From Minisyncoccota bacterium (GTDB lineage: Bacteria; Patescibacteriota; Minisyncoccia; Phycocordibacterales; GCA-2747955): DNA of 7,724 bases. Both the position numbers and the translations under genes were made by a program. Positions within the stretch are counted from its first letter, which is position 1; each line of letters opens with the position of its first letter. The stretch is from assembly GCA_023143935.1 (NCBI GenBank), contig JAGLGQ010000059.1:1-7724 (forward strand). The letters run 5' to 3'. The notes under the pieces are model-generated. The model did not search any database, was not told the origin of the DNA, and saw only the letters and a program-made list of their open reading frames with translations. Shown here one piece after another: positions 5,848 through 7,724 of the stretch.

Positions 5848-5873
5848 TAAATTATTTATTGCATAATAAATAA
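5848..5873 (+). repeat. Right copy of 26-base direct repeat flanking the Bro-N gene
   Basis: Partner of 4840-4865 (24 of 26 identical). Here the palindrome is perfect: TTATTTATT, GCAT, AATAAATAA (5852-5873). It ends six bases before the stem of the bidirectional terminator. Confidence 0.75.
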
Positions 5874-5878
5874 CCAAA

Positions 5879-5920
5879 AAAAAACACCCATTTAAATATC
5901 TATTTAAATGGGTGTTTTTT
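5879..5920. terminator. Bidirectional terminator between Bro-N promoter region and MFS gene
   Basis: A perfect 20-base-pair inverted repeat (5879-5898 with 5901-5920, core ACACCCATTTAAAT). It has A-runs on the left and T-runs on the right, so it can terminate in both directions. Leftwards it ends the MFS gene, whose TAA (5921-5919) overlaps the outer stem. Rightwards no gene now ends beside it; the nearest rightward gene stops at 4842, beyond the Bro-N interval. Confidence 0.88.
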
Positions 5921-7106
5921 AATTATTTGATTTTATGGAAAGTAAAATTAAAAATGTTGATGATAAAATAGATATCCAAAATGCGGTTTGAAATACCGTT
6001 TCTGTTGAAGTATTTAAAGCAATTATATATAAAAATCCAAAAAAGATTGCTTTTGAAAGCATCGATATTAAATTTTTGTAAGTTGCCATAGCTAAAGGTC
6101 CTATTTGTTTTGCTCTTTTGTAAATATTTGAATCTATTGGTAATTGTATAGATAATAATGCAACAGATGCTATTATTGGTGCTATATAAAAAATAATAGC
6201 ATTATCGGAATAAATTCTCATTAACCAAGATAAAATTAAAAATAAACTTCCTCCAATTAATAAAATTTTTTGATAATTTTTATTTAGAAAAAAGTTAAAA
6301 ATAGTAAAAATAAGCCCAGAAACAGCTATTAAAACAGCTAACAAAACTACAGCCTCTAATTTTCCATTAAAAAATAAGTAAATAAATAATGGCCATAAAA
6401 ACCATTCTATTCCTTGTGTTATTTTGTAACAAACAAGTCCCATAAAATTTTTAATTTCTACCGGATTACTAAAAAAGGCTTTGAGTTTTACAGGGCGATG
6501 TTCGGGTTTAACTTGAATATTTTTTAACTTTAAAATAGGAATTATAGAAAATATAAAAAACAAAATAACAAAATAAATTAATACAGATTCGCCAAAAACT
6601 AAAATTAGAAAAGACCCAGTAATTGGACCAAAAAAGGATGCGCTGTTAATAACGATAGAGAGAATATTTGTATTGTTGCGTATATTCTCTTTTTTTTGAT
6701 TGGCACTAATAAATACATAGTTTGTAGTAACATAATAAAAAGCATCATAAAGAGCAGCGAGGACTGCTATCAAAATAAGAGAATACATGCCATTCATTTG
6801 AAGTATCAACGCAAGTGAAACAAAAAATAAAATATTTATAAAAGTGGCAAAAATGATATTTATTTTTGATCCAAATTTATAAACCGAATGTTCAACCACC
6901 AGATGAAAAAAAATATTAAAAAAATGAAAAAGAAAAAAATATAAAATAATTTGAGTTATGGAAAAACCAGCTCTATATAATAATGTTGGAATAAATGCAG
7001 AAATTAAAGTTGATGCAAAAATATGTAAACCAATTGACGATTCAAAAAGCCAAAAATTATGAGTTCTACCATGAAACATATTTTTTAGGATTTGAGTATT
7101 TAACAT
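5919..7106 (-). CDS. MFS-type transporter
   Basis: A 395-residue, very hydrophobic protein with about 11-12 membrane helices in two halves split by a basic loop near residues 198-215 (LKNIQVKPEHRPVKLKAFF), the layout of major facilitator transporters. The loop after helix 2 has a degenerate motif A (VEHSVYKFGSK, about 70-80). The substrate cannot be told from sequence. There is no signal peptide, as expected for MFS. ATG 7106 is preceded by TGC-TATAAT, which puts transcription start on the start codon itself. The gene is insulated on both sides, by the terminator of the membrane gene upstream and by the bidirectional terminator at its own 3' end, so it is monocistronic. It lies between two paralogous small membrane proteins, which suggests but does not prove a shared role. 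Very low GC. Confidence 0.75.
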   Translation of the reverse strand: MLNTQILKNMFHGRTHNFWLFESSIGLHIFASTLISAFIPTLLYRAGFSITQIILYFFLFHFFNIFFHLVVEHSVYKFGSKINIIFATFINILFFVSLALILQMNGMYSLILIAVLAALYDAFYYVTTNYVFISANQKKENIRNNTNILSIVINSASFFGPITGSFLILVFGESVLIYFVILFFIFSIIPILKLKNIQVKPEHRPVKLKAFFSNPVEIKNFMGLVCYKITQGIEWFLWPLFIYLFFNGKLEAVVLLAVLIAVSGLIFTIFNFFLNKNYQKILLIGGSLFLILSWLMRIYSDNAIIFYIAPIIASVALLSIQLPIDSNIYKRAKQIGPLAMATYKNLISMLSKAIFFGFLYIIALNTSTETVFQTAFWISILSSTFLILLSIKSNN

Positions 7107-7112
7107 AAAATA

Positions 7113-7121
7113 ATTATAGCA
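7113..7121 (-). promoter_or_regulatory. Extended -10 promoter of the MFS gene
   Basis: TGC-TATAAT on the minus strand (7121 to 7113), the same nine bases as in the infA promoter. The -35 region falls in the terminator T-tract and is weak. Predicted transcription start is 7106, the A of the ATG, implying a leaderless mRNA. Confidence 0.65.
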
Positions 7122-7130
7122 AGTTTTTTT

Positions 7131-7168
7131 AAAAAAAAAGACCCGATTTTGCTTCGCAAAATCGGGTC
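7131..7168 (-). terminator. Terminator of the second four-helix membrane protein gene
   Basis: A perfect 13-base stem (7140-7152 with 7156-7168, core GACCCGATTTTGC) with a three-base loop. On the minus strand it is followed by a nine-T tract (7139 to 7131). It sits 31 bases after the stop of the 7200-7628 gene and just upstream of the MFS promoter, separating the two transcription units. Confidence 0.9.
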
Positions 7169-7199
7169 AAAATGATTGAGCAAGAAATATAAAATTTCT

Positions 7200-7628
7200 T
7201 TATTTTCTTACGATCAAGCTTTCTCCTTCTCCTGAATATTTTGTGGTAATAATATCAATAACTGCCCCATAAAATGCTCCTGCGCCCAAAATTAACCAAA
7301 AGGCTTTCCATGTTCCTTCTGATTCTGGAGATAAAAATACTCCCACGGCCAAAAGAAGAGATACCGTAACTCCTACTTTCATCCCTCTAAATATTGGACA
7401 AATCCTAAATTTAAACATTGGATGAAGAGTCATAAAGCCAGAAATTCCCACAAAAGCACCTAAAATAACCCTGTTAAGAATTACCATCCAAAACATTGGA
7501 TTAGAATATGACCAAGCTGTGAATGCCGTTGGAGTTTCTGGTGATTGTGTAAGTCCAAAAAAACACAAAAACCCAAATAATAAACCAAGCATACTACTTA
7601 TTAATAATCTTTTTGTTAATATATTCAT
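7200..7628 (-). CDS. Small four-helix membrane protein, paralogue 2 (TKYxGEG family)
   Basis: A 142-residue protein of unknown function with membrane segments near 8-27, 45-66, 82-99 and 108-127. It shares with the protein at 4408-4842 the motif HPxxxF (H69), RG (R81-G82), a following Gly, and the C-terminal TKYSGEG. Overall similarity is otherwise low, so the duplication is old or the copies have diverged by function. The first hydrophobic stretch could be read as a signal peptide, but its counterpart in the paralogue is a plain helix. An AATAAT hexamer (7641 to 7636) would place transcription start at 7629, next to the ATG at 7628, a weak hint of another leaderless mRNA. A strong terminator follows. 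Orientation is opposite to paralogue 1. Confidence 0.7.
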   Translation of the reverse strand: MNILTKRLLISSMLGLLFGFLCFFGLTQSPETPTAFTAWSYSNPMFWMVILNRVILGAFVGISGFMTLHPMFKFRICPIFRGMKVGVTVSLLLAVGVFLSPESEGTWKAFWLILGAGAFYGAVIDIITTKYSGEGESLIVRK

Positions 7629-7657
7629 GATTTTTATTATTAAAATTAATAAAGGTT

Positions 7658-7710
7658 CTTATTAACCAACAACCCAATTACCTTATATTTTTTACTACAT
7701 CTTTCTCCAA
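7658..7710 (+). repeat. Right copy of ~50-base direct repeat
   Basis: Partner of 4291-4340, same orientation: CTTATTAACCA at the left and the identical 19-base block CTTATATTTTTTACTACAT at 7682-7700. It lies 30 bases upstream of the second paralogue's start. Its reverse complement holds a short open frame, but the left copy has stops in the matching frame, so a coding origin is not supported. The remaining bases to the window end show nothing recognisable. Confidence 0.75.
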
Positions 7711-7724
7711 AATTTATCCTCTAA

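Noticed and set aside
1..7724. Recoded UGA (glycine), as in some CPR lineages, and CRISPR arrays
   Set aside because: Full-length genes are read with the standard bacterial code and no evident in-frame TGA breaks are needed to explain them; no regularly spaced repeats are present.

Overview
The window is a very AT-rich bacterial segment whose gene content and protein style point to a Patescibacteria/CPR genome, probably Parcubacteria-like. The signs are a lysine- and asparagine-rich proteome, a MurE-type ligase lacking the usual N-terminal domain, small membrane proteins without an obvious family, and no visible Shine-Dalgarno sites. The standard bacterial code fits: of nine visible stop codons, eight are TAA, one is TAG and none is TGA. 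The placement is inferred from sequence style; no phylogeny was run.

Left part (1-3600). A ribosomal operon start is read leftwards: infA, rpmJ, then rpsM running off the edge, driven by an extended -10 promoter in the gap around position 700. Divergently, a rightward gene (902-2212) encodes a membrane-anchored transglutaminase-like protein with a Cys-His-Asp triad. Its 3' end overlaps the 3' end of a leftward MurE-like cell-wall ligase (2187-3581) by 26 bases.

Middle (3600-4290). A terminator-like hairpin, a tRNA-Arg(TCG) with encoded CCA, a 12-codon mini-ORF that may be a gene remnant, and a one-domain cupin protein that lacks the usual metal ligands.

Right part (4290-7724). A symmetrical module: two paralogous four-helix membrane proteins (4408-4842 rightward, 7200-7628 leftward) face each other across an MFS-like transporter (leftward) and a Bro-N/antirepressor-type gene (leftward). 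Two ~50-base direct repeats lie just outside the two paralogues. A second pair of 26-base, nearly palindromic direct repeats brackets only the Bro-N gene and seems to separate the first paralogue from a hairpin that could have been its terminator. This reads as a nested insertion.

A cross-cutting signal is the start-site architecture. Several genes have a good -10 element placed so that the predicted first transcribed base falls on, or within one base of, the A of the start codon, which suggests leaderless mRNAs. The remaining genes have leaders of about 25 to 57 bases without a Shine-Dalgarno motif.
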